This document shows positions 1-11,513 of a stretch of 64,000 nucleotides of DNA, one piece after another; position 1 is the first letter of the stretch; each line of letters opens with the position of its first letter. The stretch spans positions 13,890,922-13,954,921 of the forward strand of contig CM068379.1 of NCBI GenBank assembly GCA_034770075.1, given 5' to 3'. The position numbers were made by a program, and so were the translations under genes. The DNA comes from Aralia elata. Taxonomy: Eukaryota; Streptophyta; Magnoliopsida; Apiales; Araliaceae. The notes under the pieces are model-generated. The model was given only the letters and a program-made list of their open reading frames with translations, made no database searches and was not told the origin of the DNA.

Positions 1-390
1 TCCGGCGACGATAACCGGCTCCGACAAGATAACCAACCGGCGACGATAACCGGGGGTTACGAGATGGGTGACCGGCGACGATACCCGGCCCCGACGACGA
101 GACGATCGACCGGCGACGATAACCGGCGATCATGAGATGGATGTCCGGCGACGATAACCGGCTCCGACAAGATAACCAACCGGCGACGATAACCGGGGGT
201 TACGAGATGGGTGACCGGCGACGATACCCGGCCCCGACGAGACGATCGACCGGCGACGATAACCGGCGATCATGAGATGGATGTCCGGCGACGATAACCG
301 GCTCCGACAAGATAACCAACCGGCGACGATAACCGGGGGTTACGAGATGGGTGACCGGCGACGATACCCGGCCCCGATCGAGACGATAGA
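1..390 (+). repeat. 140-bp tandem repeats in the 3' internal region of element A
   Basis: About 2.7 units of 140-143 bp. Each unit is itself made of four roughly 35-bp subunits, and each subunit carries a core close to CCGGCGACGATAACCGG. The sequence is CpG-rich and very unlike its AT-rich surroundings. The array lies just upstream of the polypurine tract, as the equivalent array does in element B (41277-41890). The first unit is 3 bp longer than the others. Confidence 0.9.
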
Positions 391-604
391 TTGAAAGAAT
401 GAACCCAACGACTAACAAACACGGTCAGAGGGTTAAAGCATCGACACTCTTGCGGATAGTTTGCATGCGTTACATCTTGTGTTGCATCATAAATCAGATG
501 TGTTGCATCATATATGTATTTTCAATTCTTATACACTGCCATTCATGCATCGGGTGTCTGTTTCTTTATCCTGTTCATTTCATTTAACATTTCATAAACA
601 TGAT

Positions 605-613
605 AAAGAGGGG
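605..613 (+). promoter_or_regulatory. Polypurine tract of element A
   Basis: AAAGAGGGG lies four bases before the LTR start TGTAGACACCC. The same purine run precedes the 3' LTR of element B at 42058-42066. It is expected to prime plus-strand DNA synthesis during reverse transcription. Confidence 0.7.
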
Positions 614-617
614 CAGC

Positions 618-2718
618 TGTAGACACCCAAATTTTGTACTTCGTATACTAACCTTGACAGGAGGGCAAATTCGTCAAATGGATCGGCCTGCGAGAGGAAA
701 AAATGGAAAAAAATACGAACACTCGACGCCACCATGATAATTTGCAGCCGAAATCGACATGACAGCAGGGCTATCCGAATTTGGCATTCTCGGAAGGTGT
801 GGCGCGCTTCCCGGAAATTCCCGGACTGCGGAATACGAGCCTGTCAGCGAAAACCGACATTGCGGCACGAAAATCGAGGCGTGGCACGAAAATCGAGAAA
901 GTCAAGCCCGCCAGCCGCGGATAGATCTGCGGCCAAATGAGTGCGCCTTTCTGGAAAGTCAGATCCCGAAAACCGGGCTGAGTGGCGAGCCAGCTGGCCA
1001 GCCGCAGATCCATCTGCGGCCAGCCGCAGATAGATCTGCGGCTGGCTTTGGCCAGCCTATTTAAACTCAGCTTCGGACAGTATACAGGAGGTTGAGCAGT
1101 TTGGCGGAAGAAGAAGAAAATCAGCAGCAGTTTTAGCTCGGAAATAGAGAGAAATAGCACAAATTCTTGCAACAATTGAGAGGAAAAAGAGAGGAAGTTT
1201 CTTTGTTGTTAGATTATATCAATATATCTCATATTTCAATCAAATACACAAGTTTCTACACAATTTTGGTATCATTTGCAAGGTGAAAATCTCATTATTT
1301 TTGCAACTTCTATCATGTCATTTGGCTAAATTTAACTGCAATTTTCAGAATATTGTTGAAAAAAATCATGGATTAGGGATTATTGGTGAGGGTTCCATTG
1401 GAACAAGATTCTTCCCAATAATCCGATGATATCTAATTGACGAAATTTCTAGCTTATTTATGGATATATATTAGGCGTAGTTTGATTGATTGTATTTTTA
1501 GGATGTGTTAGGCAATCTACGTTGTTGTTATTGTAGTATTCATTTTGTGAGTATGTAGTAATCGTGGTTGTGAGCCTAGGAAAGCGACCCCGTGGTTCAA
1601 ATCCGATGATGGACGTTTTGGTGTATGTAATAGATTCAAGATGCTTGTTTTGTAATATGTAACTGTCGGGCCTTAAAACGACGCTAAGGCGAGAATCGGG
1701 TTTAAGGCCCCGTATTAGTGGAATATGTGATGGTTGGCGTTCGGGGATATTTTGATGGCTTACATGCCCATGGATAGCCCCGACGCATGTTTATACTTGA
1801 TTAGATTTTTGAGGCGCCAAAAGGATTTCAAAAAGATTAAACGATAAGGATCTTTTCTAAAAATCAATCAAAGTAGGATATTAGCATCACGAGGCTAAAA
1901 ATTTGGGAAGCGCTAACGAAGGTCGATTCCTATCCTACGGGAAAAGCTAAAAGAGGTTATTTTCAAATGTCAAAAAAAAATGGATCTTACAAAAGAACGA
2001 AACGTTTTATTAAACCGTTGTGCATAGGGTGAAAGAGATTCTAGAAGTTGCCCATCATTTGAGTTACGAAAGCAACGTATAGATCTTGATTCCTATTTTG
2101 ATGAAGGTTTAAAACTCTTGTTTTGCCAAAACAACCCCTAATGAAAATTCCATGGCTTTTGACGATTAAAATCAAATCTTTCTCATAAAAAATAAAGCTT
2201 TCTCGTATTAAAGGAAAAGACATCCTAAAGCACTCTTCAAAATAAAGCACGCCTCTTTCATAAAATACCCGAAAGAATTTCTTCCATACAGAACTCACCA
2301 TAACATTCATTCAGGCACACAGACACACACACACACGCACACATACACATTTTATGAGATAAAGGATAGGAAAGTATCAAGATTGCGGTAACCGTGTTTC
2401 ACGGGAGTCGAGGGATGCCTAACACCTTCCCCTCGCTTAAAGCAAGCCCCCGAACTCTATGAATCTCGATTCGCAGACCAATTAATTCAGAGTCACATAT
2501 GAGCCAGCGATTTATAAAAAATAAAAAAAACTCGAATGAGTTGGTACATCCATTTCAAATATACCAACTGGCGACTCTGGTTAATCGGCTCATCATAAAA
2601 AAAAACGATCTTTCAAAACCCCGTCGATCTCAATGCCGACCTTTTCCAAAAATCATCTAAACCAAAAGGCTAAATTGGAAAAGACAAAAAGGACAAGCGG
2701 ATAAAACCGGCGTCGACA
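618..2718 (+). repeat. 3' LTR of element A (2101 bp)
   Basis: The LTR runs from TGTAGACACCC to GGCGTCGACA (TG...CA). It is alignable with the LTRs at 26719, 42071 and 46444 along its length, including the conserved segments around the GAGCCTAGGA motif, the CA-rich microsatellite (about 2316-2350) and the splice-acceptor-rich end. A TATA-like TATTTAAA at 1059-1066, followed by a short leader, suggests the U3/R boundary. It contains no credible ORF. Confidence 0.88.
913..1066 (+). promoter_or_regulatory. U3 palindrome cluster and TATA-like box
   Basis: Three near-perfect 20-21-bp palindromes (arms GCCGCAGAT/ATCTGCGGC or close variants) lie at 913-933, 1001-1020 and 1023-1042. TATTTAAA follows at 1059-1066. 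The spacing fits a core promoter with upstream inverted-repeat elements. The LTRs of element B keep only one such palindrome (near 27015 and 42364), and B has another in its internal region near 41201. Function is inferred from position only. Confidence 0.5.
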
Positions 2719-4630
2719 TCCGCATTCTTGTTTCCTTCATTTTTCCTCTTTCATTTCAAAAGTCCTTTTAGGAATTCCTTTTAGAATCTTTTGAAATCTT
2801 AGCTTGAACATTACTCATATGTTTTGACATTTGATCGTAGCATTCCGGTGTCTACACACCATATATTTAGCTTAGTTAAGGTAAACGCTTAAGCGATATG
2901 CTCGGCATTCACTTGATATTTCATTCTTAAAATTTGTTTTGCTAGTATTAGTTAATTAATCTTAAACAACATTCGAGTTGGTTTAGATATTCAATAGATA
3001 GGCTAGTTTGAACCTCCTCATGCTTAGTATATCATGTCCTGAAGGATAATTAACATTTGCATTAAAGTTCTCTTGTTAGCAAACTGCTCTTGAAGTTTTG
3101 CAGCAGCGGCACCGCTTTTATTCTTGAGGTTCAGTAGCAGCGCTGCGGCGCTCCAAATAACCTTTATACTGGCGCCACGGCGCTAGTGCTCTGCACTTGA
3201 TTTTGCAGGTTCTGTTTTCTGCAAAACCTTTAATTCAAAACCCAAATTGTTTCCAATGCTTCAAAGTTGCTATCCAATAAGTTTAAATGACTTGAACTAG
3301 CTTATACATCTAATTTATATCACTTATTACTGTCTACATCATTTGAATCATTTTAATTCCTAAGATTTTGAAATAAATTCCCATTTGGGCATTTAAGCAA
3401 ATAATTGGTATACAATCATTTAAACTTCAGTAGTCACGGCCAATTAATCATACTTACTTCCAGATTTCATAGGAATCTTATTATGAACCCCACAAGAAAC
3501 ACAGCCAAACAATCTTACAAAATCCTCTTATACATGATATAACACATATATTCACACATATTAATGCCTTTACTTAGCTGTGATATATTTACAAAAGATG
3601 AGGGTTTTACCTCAAGCCTGCCTAATTCCAAATAAATTCAGAGTTTGTCTTTGCTTTTTCTTCTGTAACTTCTGCTATTTTGGAAATTTTATGGTACCTT
3701 GAAAGTACGGAGCTTGGATACTAGATTTTTTTTTTGTTTGGAGTAACTCTCTGAACGAAAGAAAACTTGAAATAAAAAGGCTGAGGATTTATTTTATAGA
3801 ACAATTTATACTTGATCAGTACACCAAATCCTTGCTCCTTGCGTTGTAGGACTGCTGAGTCATTCAATCTATGCTTCTAGTATCTGTCCAGCTCCTGCTA
3901 TTTAGTTTAGTGTCTAGACTTAACTTACTTGCTCAATACATAAGTATATATTATATTACTATTTTACTGACTTAGCTAGAATACTTGAAGGTTACGCCTA
4001 CTTAGTCTATATGATTCAGTACATATATTACACTTATTAGTATGTAATACATATAATATATACATATACGAATATTACATAATTTTATACTTTCCGAATT
4101 TATCGCGAACGAATACTTTATATTTTATCTCAACATCTATCATATAAAAAAAATATAACATTTATACCAAAAATCTTTTCCATCAAAACGGAAACTATTT
4201 ATTAAATAAAAATATTTTATTTAATAAATAAATTTATTATATTAAAATAATTTATTTACCATAAATCATTTTAATATTCACCCAGATACCTTTATCGCAT
4301 TATAATTCACTTCAAGAAATTATTTACGTAATAAATATATTTTCAATATATTTATCACATTACATTCCGTACATACATCACACCATAATTATTCATAAAA
4401 GCAGTATAATAAATCAAATAAAATAATAATTTTATTTCTTTCGCATGATAAATTGCTTATAACAATTTATTAAATAAAATAAATATAAATTATTATATTT
4501 AACATATTTCATACACCAACATATTATATCGCACGTAATCACATATACAATGCAATATAATATACCATTAAAAATAAAATTTTAATTTATTAAATCTTTA
4601 TTTTATTGTCTGAAATTCTAGATAGCTACA
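2719..4630 (-). repeat. Leftmost LTR of the array, truncated by insertion of element A
   Basis: These 1912 bases equal the last 1912 positions (in plus coordinates) of the intact 3252-bp LTR at 8203-11454; the missing 1340 bp should lie left of element A. It ends in the LTR terminus ...TAGCTACA. There is a GC-rich segment of short palindromes around 3100-3190 and a long AT-rich stretch at 4020-4600. No coding capacity. Confidence 0.88.
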
Positions 4631-4689
4631 TTCTTCCCTCATTATAAAGATTCCGTCCTCGGAATCGCAAAACAAAACTATTTAAACAA

Positions 4690-5030
4690 ATGAGGATAGT
4701 TCGTTTCCATTTTTCTTCTAATTCCCACGTTGCTTCTTCTGCATTGTGGTTTTTCCATAATACCTTTACTGAAGGTATTGTCTTATTTCTGAGGACTTGT
4801 TCTTTCCTATCAATTATCTGAATATGAACTTCTTCATACGTTCCTTTTCAAACTGTATAGGCCCGTACTCTATCACGTGTTTATAATCTCGCTTATATGG
4901 TCGTAAGACCGACACGTGAAACACATTATGAACATGTTCTAATTATGGAGGTAACGCTACTTCATAGGCTACTTCTCCAATTCTTCGCAAAACAAAACTA
5001 CTTAAAAGTTATAAGGATAACTTTTCTTCA
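4690..5030 (-). pseudogene. Integrase C-terminus and chromodomain relic, body 1
   Basis: Minus-strand translation with one stop and one frameshift gives the typical end of a Tekay/Del-type integrase. A segment containing GEVAYEVALPP is followed by HNVFHVSVLRPY and HVIEYGPIQ, and after the frameshift by a chromodomain-like stretch with IIDRKEQVLRNK, SVKVLWKNH and EEATWELEE. Chromodomains of chromoviruses are known to direct integration to particular chromatin. Here the rest of integrase, RT and RNase H are missing: only about 500 bp separates this relic from the protease start. The relic stops about 55 bp before the 3' LTR of the body, where it lies in full-length relatives. Confidence 0.8.
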
Positions 5031-5548
5031 AATTTTCATGTTGCCTTTGTCGATGTTGATCAGCCTACTTCTGTTATTGATCTTGAACTGCTACGAATTT
5101 TAATCGATTGCTTGTCGTCTGTTTGCATTCTGGTTCCAGCATATTGTTGTCAGTTATTTCTTGCATACGAACCTTCATAAGACTACGCGCTTTTATTCGT
5201 ATGATAAATATTATTATACACAAATTTTACTCGAGACACGGATTCGATCCATCTTAGATACGCTTCTATTTACTTCTGCATGTTCTTCTAGAAATTTAAC
5301 GCGAAACGAATTTCGATAAGATATTGTCGAAATTAACATTTTATATTTAACTGACATCATCTAACTTGGTTACTAATCGGAACTCGAATTCTTCTTTCAA
5401 CCTTTTTATTATTCCTTAATAATGGATGATTTTTCTAACTTATTTCTTCTCCTGAAATCCTCTTGCTTATTCTTGTAGCTAAAGAATTTTAATGTCCCTA
5501 AGGGTATATGTAATCTTACTATTTAAAGAAAAATAGGTCGCATCCGAA

Positions 5549-6763
5549 TCAAACATATACATGTATATAATTGATCGGAATAGTACCTGAAATTTCACCT
5601 CTGGCTGCTGTTGTGTCTTGGACCGTTATATTGAAGTTCCTCGCGGTTGGTCTATTTTGTGGAGTTGGACCGGTTATAGCTAGCTTTCCACTGTTATTCC
5701 CTGTATTGAAGTTTCCCCCGTCGATCCTTTTCTTTGGGCAATTTCTTGCCATATGGTCCGTGGACCCACAAATAAAACATCCGCTATTCTTTCTTGGGTT
5801 TGGGCAGTTAGGAGAGATGTGTCCCTCCTGTCCACAGTTATAACATACCGATCTTCCCTTCAAACATTCTCCTGAGTGATTTTTCCCGCATTTATTACAT
5901 TGTTCGACCCTTTTCTTTGGGTCTCCCTGATTATTTTCAGTATTCCCGGAGTTTTTCCATTTTCTCTTTCCACTTCCACTGCCTCCCTCAGGTCTAACTA
6001 CTCCTTCGACTTTAACTTTATTCTTCTTCTCTTTATTATAGAGGCTCATGGCCTCACTTCCGTCTTCAGCTATGATGGCCTTTTTTAAGATTGATCCAAA
6101 AGAACCAATCTGCAACACTGCGACCTTGTTGTAGAGCCAGGGTTTTAGGCCCTCCTCAAACCTTCTCGTCTTCCTTTCTTCAGTGTCCACTTGGTATGGA
6201 GCAAACCTAGCCAACTCATTAAATTTTGCAGCATATTGGGGCACCGTCATGTCCCCTTGTTTCAGTTCTAAGAATCGAACTTCCATTCTATTATGCATGC
6301 TTTCTGGGAAATAATTCTCGAAAAAGATTTCCTTGAATCTTTCCCAGCTAATTACTCCTTCTCCAGCTCTGGTCTTGTTTGCTTCCCACCAGAAATTTGC
6401 CTCCCCCTTTAGCATGTAGGCAGCAAATGAAGTTTTCTGTTCATCGTTCACCCTTGCTATCTCAAAGGCTTTCTCAATCTCTTTAATCCAGGATTGTGCC
6501 TCTATAGGTTCAGTGGTTCCTCTAAACTCCGGAGGTCCCACAGTTTTGAAGTCTTTGAAACTAGCGATATGAACTGCTGGTGGATCTACATTTGCATTAG
6601 GTTGAGGGGGATTCCTATTCTGGAAAGCTCCCATCAACAAGTCTATGAATTGCTGCATCGGATTCTCTTGTCCCTCATTTCTATTTTCATTCTCATTTAC
6701 TGGTTCCTCATGTTCAGCTCTCTGTGCTCTAGGTATTCCTCTTCCTCTCCATCTAGGTGGCAT
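5549..6763 (-). CDS. gag: Retrotransposon gag protein, body 1 (404 aa, intact)
   Basis: This is an uninterrupted 404-codon ORF encoding the structural protein that packages element RNA. Residues 1-60 are basic, then acidic and Asn-rich. A retrotransposon gag domain spans about 75-220 (motifs EAQSWIKEIEKAF, GEANFWW, ARFAPYQVDTEE). A basic linker follows, then three zinc-knuckle-like boxes: 289-300 (variant spacing) and two canonical CX2CX4HX4C boxes at 307-320 and 329-342. The last 30 residues match the normal start of the protease, and the ORF stops just before the catalytic Asp-Ser-Gly site; one base out of frame the DNA still reads FDSDAT. It is therefore a gag plus protease stub. No RT lies downstream, so mobility would depend on other elements. 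Confidence 0.9.
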   Translation of the reverse strand: MPPRWRGRGIPRAQRAEHEEPVNENENRNEGQENPMQQFIDLLMGAFQNRNPPQPNANVDPPAVHIASFKDFKTVGPPEFRGTTEPIEAQSWIKEIEKAFEIARVNDEQKTSFAAYMLKGEANFWWEANKTRAGEGVISWERFKEIFFENYFPESMHNRMEVRFLELKQGDMTVPQYAAKFNELARFAPYQVDTEERKTRRFEEGLKPWLYNKVAVLQIGSFGSILKKAIIAEDGSEAMSLYNKEKKNKVKVEGVVRPEGGSGSGKRKWKNSGNTENNQGDPKKRVEQCNKCGKNHSGECLKGRSVCYNCGQEGHISPNCPNPRKNSGCFICGSTDHMARNCPKKRIDGGNFNTGNNSGKLAITGPTPQNRPTARNFNITVQDTTAARGEISGTIPINYIHVYV

Positions 6764-7308
6764 TTTCTGTTTAATAAAATTTATTATAAATAAACACTTT
6801 TTTTAAGACATTCATATGCAATGCTTAACAACAATCCTTAAAACAAAACATATTTAATCATTTTTATATTAAACATGCTTTTCTTTGCTTATAGCATTCT
6901 CTTGCTATATATTACTCTTTTTCGTTTAATAATAATATTATTATTAAACTACTACATGTATCAAACAGTTTCTTTCCAGGCTTAATACACAATCATATCA
7001 AAACATATTTAATATTATATTAAACATGCTTCTATTTACATACAAAAGTCAGTACATTACTTTTCTTTTAATAGCTTCACTTGTTATTCTCTTTCTTATA
7101 GCCTTCACTTGCTATATTCATCTATTTCTGTCCCAAAAATTATTCTCTCTAATCCTTAACTATTATAATAGTTAGGATTCAAAGGTTATCCCATAATAGT
7201 AACAAAAGTTGGGATTCTCAGTTACACTACCATCTATTTACATCATATATACACATATTTACACATAGTCTCGCATTGTTTCTCAAACATCAACAAACAA
7301 CTTTTCTT

Positions 7309-7794
7309 CTAGATCTGACCAACAGTAGTGGTCCTAACACGTTCGTCTTTTGTAATCGCAATAACCCGAGCACGGGAGATGGACTGGCTGAATTGACCTA
7401 TCTCGGGTGGATAAGTCCAAACCGCTGACTGTACACGCCTCATAGAGGTCGTGTACGCAAGATTCATCGCATTCACTGTCCTTTGGATGTTTCTCAGTTC
7501 ATTCTGAAGATCACGGATATGCTCGTCCATCATTTGTTGCTCTTGTATCTCAATATCTCTAATATTGTTCAGATTATGAAACTCTGCTTGTAGCTCATGT
7601 AGCCTAGCCTCATAATAATGTGCTCTATCCTCAGCTATCTGGAGTTGATTGCTCATTTCAACATTTTGGTCCATCAGATGACGAAACATTATTCCCAAGT
7701 GTACTAAGGCTTCTTCCAGTTCAGGGTTGTTATTATCATTATCTTCTGAATTCAATTGATACATTATCTTCCAGTACAGCTTCAGTAGCTGCAT
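7309..7794 (-). CDS. Coiled-coil leader ORF, body 1 (up to 161 aa)
   Basis: An uncharacterised ORF between PBS and gag. From about residue 25 it is a heptad-like, Glu/Gln/His-rich sequence (LEEALVHLG, LQIAEDRAHYYEARLHELQ, IRDLQNELRNIQRTV) that looks like a coiled coil. The C-terminus is Ser/Thr/Arg-rich. It overlaps the end of the acidic ORF at 7739-7972 by 56 bp in another frame, so the two may once have been a single protein or may be joined by a frameshift. The same overlap exists in body 2. Related chromoviruses often have acidic/coiled-coil sequence before gag, but I cannot assign a function. Confidence 0.5.
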   Translation of the reverse strand: MQLLKLYWKIMYQLNSEDNDNNNPELEEALVHLGIMFRHLMDQNVEMSNQLQIAEDRAHYYEARLHELQAEFHNLNNIRDIEIQEQQMMDEHIRDLQNELRNIQRTVNAMNLAYTTSMRRVQSAVWTYPPEIGQFSQSISRARVIAITKDERVRTTTVGQI

Positions 7795-7972
7795 TTTCCC
7801 CTAGGTTGTTCTCGGGTTCTTCCTCAGGATCCTCATCCGGATCGGACTCGGGATCGCTTTCTATCAGCACAACCGGCACTAGTGCTGGTGCTGGCTGTTG
7901 TACTACAGAAGGTGGAGGAATCAATTCCTCAGTATCAACCTGAATATTCTGGACTTCATCTTCACCTGACAT
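7739..7972 (-). CDS. Acidic leader ORF, body 1 (77 aa)
   Basis: The first ORF after the PBS, with a start 230 bp downstream of the LTR. It is highly acidic and Pro-rich (DPESDPDEDPEEEPEN in the middle) and ends by overlapping the coiled-coil ORF at 7309-7794. Its copy in body 2 (14496-14729) differs by one residue, which suggests either recent duplication or constraint. No known domain recognised. Confidence 0.45.
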   Translation of the reverse strand: MSGEDEVQNIQVDTEELIPPPSVVQQPAPALVPVVLIESDPESDPDEDPEEEPENNLGENAATEAVLEDNVSIEFRR

Positions 7973-8187
7973 CTATACACAGTTTAACAACTCGATTAAT
8001 ACTTAACACAATTTATATAATCACATAACAAATAACAGTTTTATTTAAGTTATTTTTATTTAACATTTTACGATGAATTTCCACAATTCATCACTTTCAA
8101 ACTCTATTTGAGTTATTTATTTTCTGCTTGTCTAATTGGTCTAAGGTTATAGCCCAAGGTATCCCATCCTAAGGTTTTTAACCTACA

Positions 8188-8200
8188 GCTCTGATACCAA
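8188..8200 (-). promoter_or_regulatory. Primer binding site, body 1 (initiator tRNA-Met)
   Basis: On the minus strand TTGGTATCAGAGC follows the LTR terminus GGGGGCGTCACA after two bases. This is the usual complement to the 3' end of plant initiator tRNA-Met and fixes the LTR/internal boundary at 8202/8203. Confidence 0.88.
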
Positions 8201-8202
8201 CC

Positions 8203-11200
8203 TGTGACGCCCCCAAATTCGGGTACTTAAAACCCGTACTTGGTGCTACACGATATCATTCCTACAAACTGCTTATAATCAAAGATAATAACAATTATTA
8301 TATCAGAGGTATCTATCCCAGGTACGAAGACCTTTAGTATCTTTATTACATGATAGATATTGTATTTTTAAAACAAAAGTTTATCTATTACAACAGCCAT
8401 TTATAACTACTCCTGTAGCTTTCCCTTGCCTTTATCCTTTCCGGACCCTTCTATGCGTTCTGGCTTAGCTGAAAACATTTATATTCAAAGCAAGAATGAG
8501 CATTTGATTGCTCAGTAAGTAATAATAATAATTGATAAACACGTATATCAAGAAATAAATGTTCTCTTTGAGATATGCTTTGATAGCAGAATAAATATCA
8601 TAAAGCAACTGAACGATTCTTAAACGACAGTATAACTCATTTATATTCTTGAAATGATATACTGAATTCTGATACTGAGTGGTCACAAGACCATGAACGT
8701 TTATTTTTCTTTTCTTGAAAAGGTTCTATCAGAAATTCATCTATGAACCGTCTGGTCTTACGGGCACGGTGGGTGATCAGCCCGTTATGCCCTGTATTGA
8801 TCAATACTATCTATTAGAACAACACTTGTGTCCATCGTCACCGTCCCCAGGACGCAATATAAAATGTTCCCAAGTTAGGGATGTTCTACTCAGTTTGAAG
8901 TTCAACCCAAAAGCAAACAAAAGGGATGAACAGCTTTATCAATTCTGAAAATATTTCAAGACTTAAAGCGAAAGAATTGAAATAATCAAATCTTGTGTCT
9001 AGCCGAGACAAAAGGCTTAGACCTTCATTGAACTGTAAATGTATACCGAATTTCATCAAGTACATATGATCTTACCTTTATCGTTTTTCGAAGCTGATTG
9101 GAATAAAATTAGATAACCTTGTATTAAAAAAAATGGCGAAACATTTGCTCAAGGTAAGTGAACTTGTTTGAAAGTAAGGAATTGAGATACTTGCTCAAAA
9201 ATAAACAAGATCAGGATACTTGCTCAATAAAAAGAGTAAAGTTTAGATATTTGCCTTGGGTGTCGATTAGTAAGTTATAACTCTAGCTTAATTTTGCTTC
9301 GCGAATCCTACACATTTATATCCATGTATAGGCACACATTAGTTTATTAACCCGATGTATATCTACACCAAATAGTTCCACACACTCGGTCATATAAGTC
9401 AAGTAATCATGTATAGACATTCATTCAATTTTATTGTACAACATGTTTTTACTTTCCTTTAAAATTTCATAAACTCTATTCAAGAACGTTCTCTTTTTGA
9501 AGTTCTTTTAAGATCTTGGATTTATACATAAGTTCACATATATCCGCATTCTTGTTTCCTTCATTTTTCCTCTTTCATTTCAAAAGTCCTTTTAGGAATT
9601 CCTTTTAGAATCTTTTGAAATCTTAGCTTGAACATTACTCATATGTTTTGACATTTGATCGTAGCATTCCGGTGTCTACACACCATATATTTAGCTTAGT
9701 TAAGGTAAACGCTTAAGCGATATGCTCGACATTCACTTGATATTTCATTCTTAAAATTTGTTTTGCTAGTATTAGTTAATTAATCTTAAACAACATTCGA
9801 GTTGGTTTAGATATTCAATAGATAGGCTAGTTTGAACCTCCTCATGCTTAGTATATCATGTCCTGAAGGATAATTAACATTTGCATTAAAGTTCTCTTGT
9901 TAGCAAACTGCTCTTGAAGTTTTGCAGCAGCGGCGCTGCTTTTATTCTTGAGGTTCAGTAGCAGCGCTGCGGCGCTCCAAATAACCTTTATACTGGCGCC
10001 ACGGCGCTAGTGCTCTGCACTTGATTTTGCAGGTTCTGTTTTCTGCAAAACCTTTAATTCAAAACCCAAATTGTTTCCAATGCTTCAAAGTTGCTATCCA
10101 ATAAGTTTAAATGACTTGAACTAGCTTATACATCTAATTTATATCACTTATTACTGTCTACATCATTTGAATCATTTTAATTCCTAAGATTTTGAAATAA
10201 ATTCCCATTTGGGCATTTAAGCAAATAATTGGTATACAATCATTTAAACTTCAGTAGTCACGGCCAATTAATCATACTTACTTCCAGATTTCATAGGAAT
10301 CTTATTATGAACCCCACAAGAAACACAGACAAACAATCTTACAAAATCCTCTTATACATGATATAACACATATATTCACACATATTAATGCCTTTACTTA
10401 GCTGTGATATATTTACAAAAGATGAGGGTTTTACCTCAAGCCTGCCTAATTCCAAATAAATTCAGAGTTTGTCTTTGCTTTTTCTTCTGTAACTTCTGCT
10501 ATTTTGGAAATTTTATGGTACCTTGAAAGTACGGAGCTTGGATACTAGATTTTTTTTTTGTTTGGAGTAACTCTCTGAACGAAAGAAAACTTGAAATAAA
10601 AAGGCTGAGGATTTATTTTATAGAACAGTTTATACTTGATCAGTACACCAAATCCTTGCTCCTTGCGTTGTAGGACTGCTGAGTCATTCAATCTATGCTT
10701 CTAGTATCTGTCCAGCTCCTGCTATTTAGTTTAGTGTCTAGACTTAACTTACTTGCTCAATACATAAGTATATATTATATTACTATTTTACTGATTTAGC
10801 TAGAATACTTGAAGGTTACGCCTACTTAGTCTATATGATTCAGTACATATATTACACTTATTAGTATGTAATACATATAATATATACATATACGAATATT
10901 ACATAATTTTATACTTTCCGAATTTATCGCGAACGAATACTTTGTATTTTATCTCAACATCTATCATATAAAAAAAATATAACATTTATACCAAAAATCT
11001 TTTCCATCAAAACGGAAACTATTTATTAAATAAAAATATTTTATTTAATAAATAAATTTATTATATTAAAATAATTTATTTACCATAAATCATTTTAATA
11101 TTCACCCAGATACCTTTATCGCATTATAATTCACTTCAAGAAATTATTTACGTAATAAATATATTTTCAATATATTTATCACATTACATTCCGTGCATAC

Positions 11201-11454
11201 ATCACACCATAATTATTCATAAAAGCAGTATAATAAATCAAATAAAATAATAATTTTATTTCTTTCGCATGATAAATTGCTTATAACAATTTATTAAATA
11301 AAATAAATATAAATTATTATATTTAACATATTTCATACACCAACATATTATATCGCACGTAATCACATATACAATGCAATATAATATACCATTAAAAATA
11401 AAATTTTAATTTATTAAATCTTTATTTTATTGTCTGAAATTCTAGATCGCTATA
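8203..11454 (-). repeat. Middle LTR shared by the two bodies (3252 bp)
   Basis: On the minus strand this LTR serves as 5' LTR of body 1 and as 3' LTR of body 2. It starts TATAGCGATC (the expected TG has become TA, a single change from the other copies) and ends GGGGGCGTCACA. Its GC-rich palindromic segment is at about 9924-10015. No coding sequence; the short ORFs near 8465-8950 are not supported as genes. Confidence 0.88.
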
Positions 11455-11513
11455 TTCTTCCCTCCTTATAAAGATTCCGTCCTCGGAATCGCAAAACAAA
11501 ACTATTTAAACAA

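Larger units (their letters stand above)
1..2718 (+). mobile_element. Ogre/Tat-type Ty3/gypsy retrotransposon A, 3' end only
   Basis: Only the 3' end of this element is in the window: a 140-bp tandem array, a polypurine tract and a complete LTR from TGTAGACACCC to GGCGTCGACA. The same order and LTR termini occur in full-length element B (26719-44152), which assigns A to the same Ogre/Tat-like superfamily. Its LTR is clearly diverged from B's, so it is a different subfamily. It is inserted in an LTR of the 2719-18209 array: the first base after its LTR matches position 1341 of the intact LTR copy that starts at 8203. The left target-site copy (expected TCCGC) lies outside the window. Confidence 0.85.

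Noticed and set aside
1..390. Regularly spaced repeats resembling a CRISPR array
   Set aside because: The whole unit, including the 'spacers', is repeated every 140 bp, and the context is a plant LTR element.
1594..1604. GGTTCAAATCC, a perfect pol III B-box, in LTR A
   Set aside because: No A-box at the right distance and no tRNA fold. The other LTRs read GGTCCAAATCC, so it is a chance match.
8465..8948. Small ORFs repeated in the array LTRs (also near 15222-15702)
   Set aside because: They are conserved only because the LTRs are recent copies; no codon pattern or domain.
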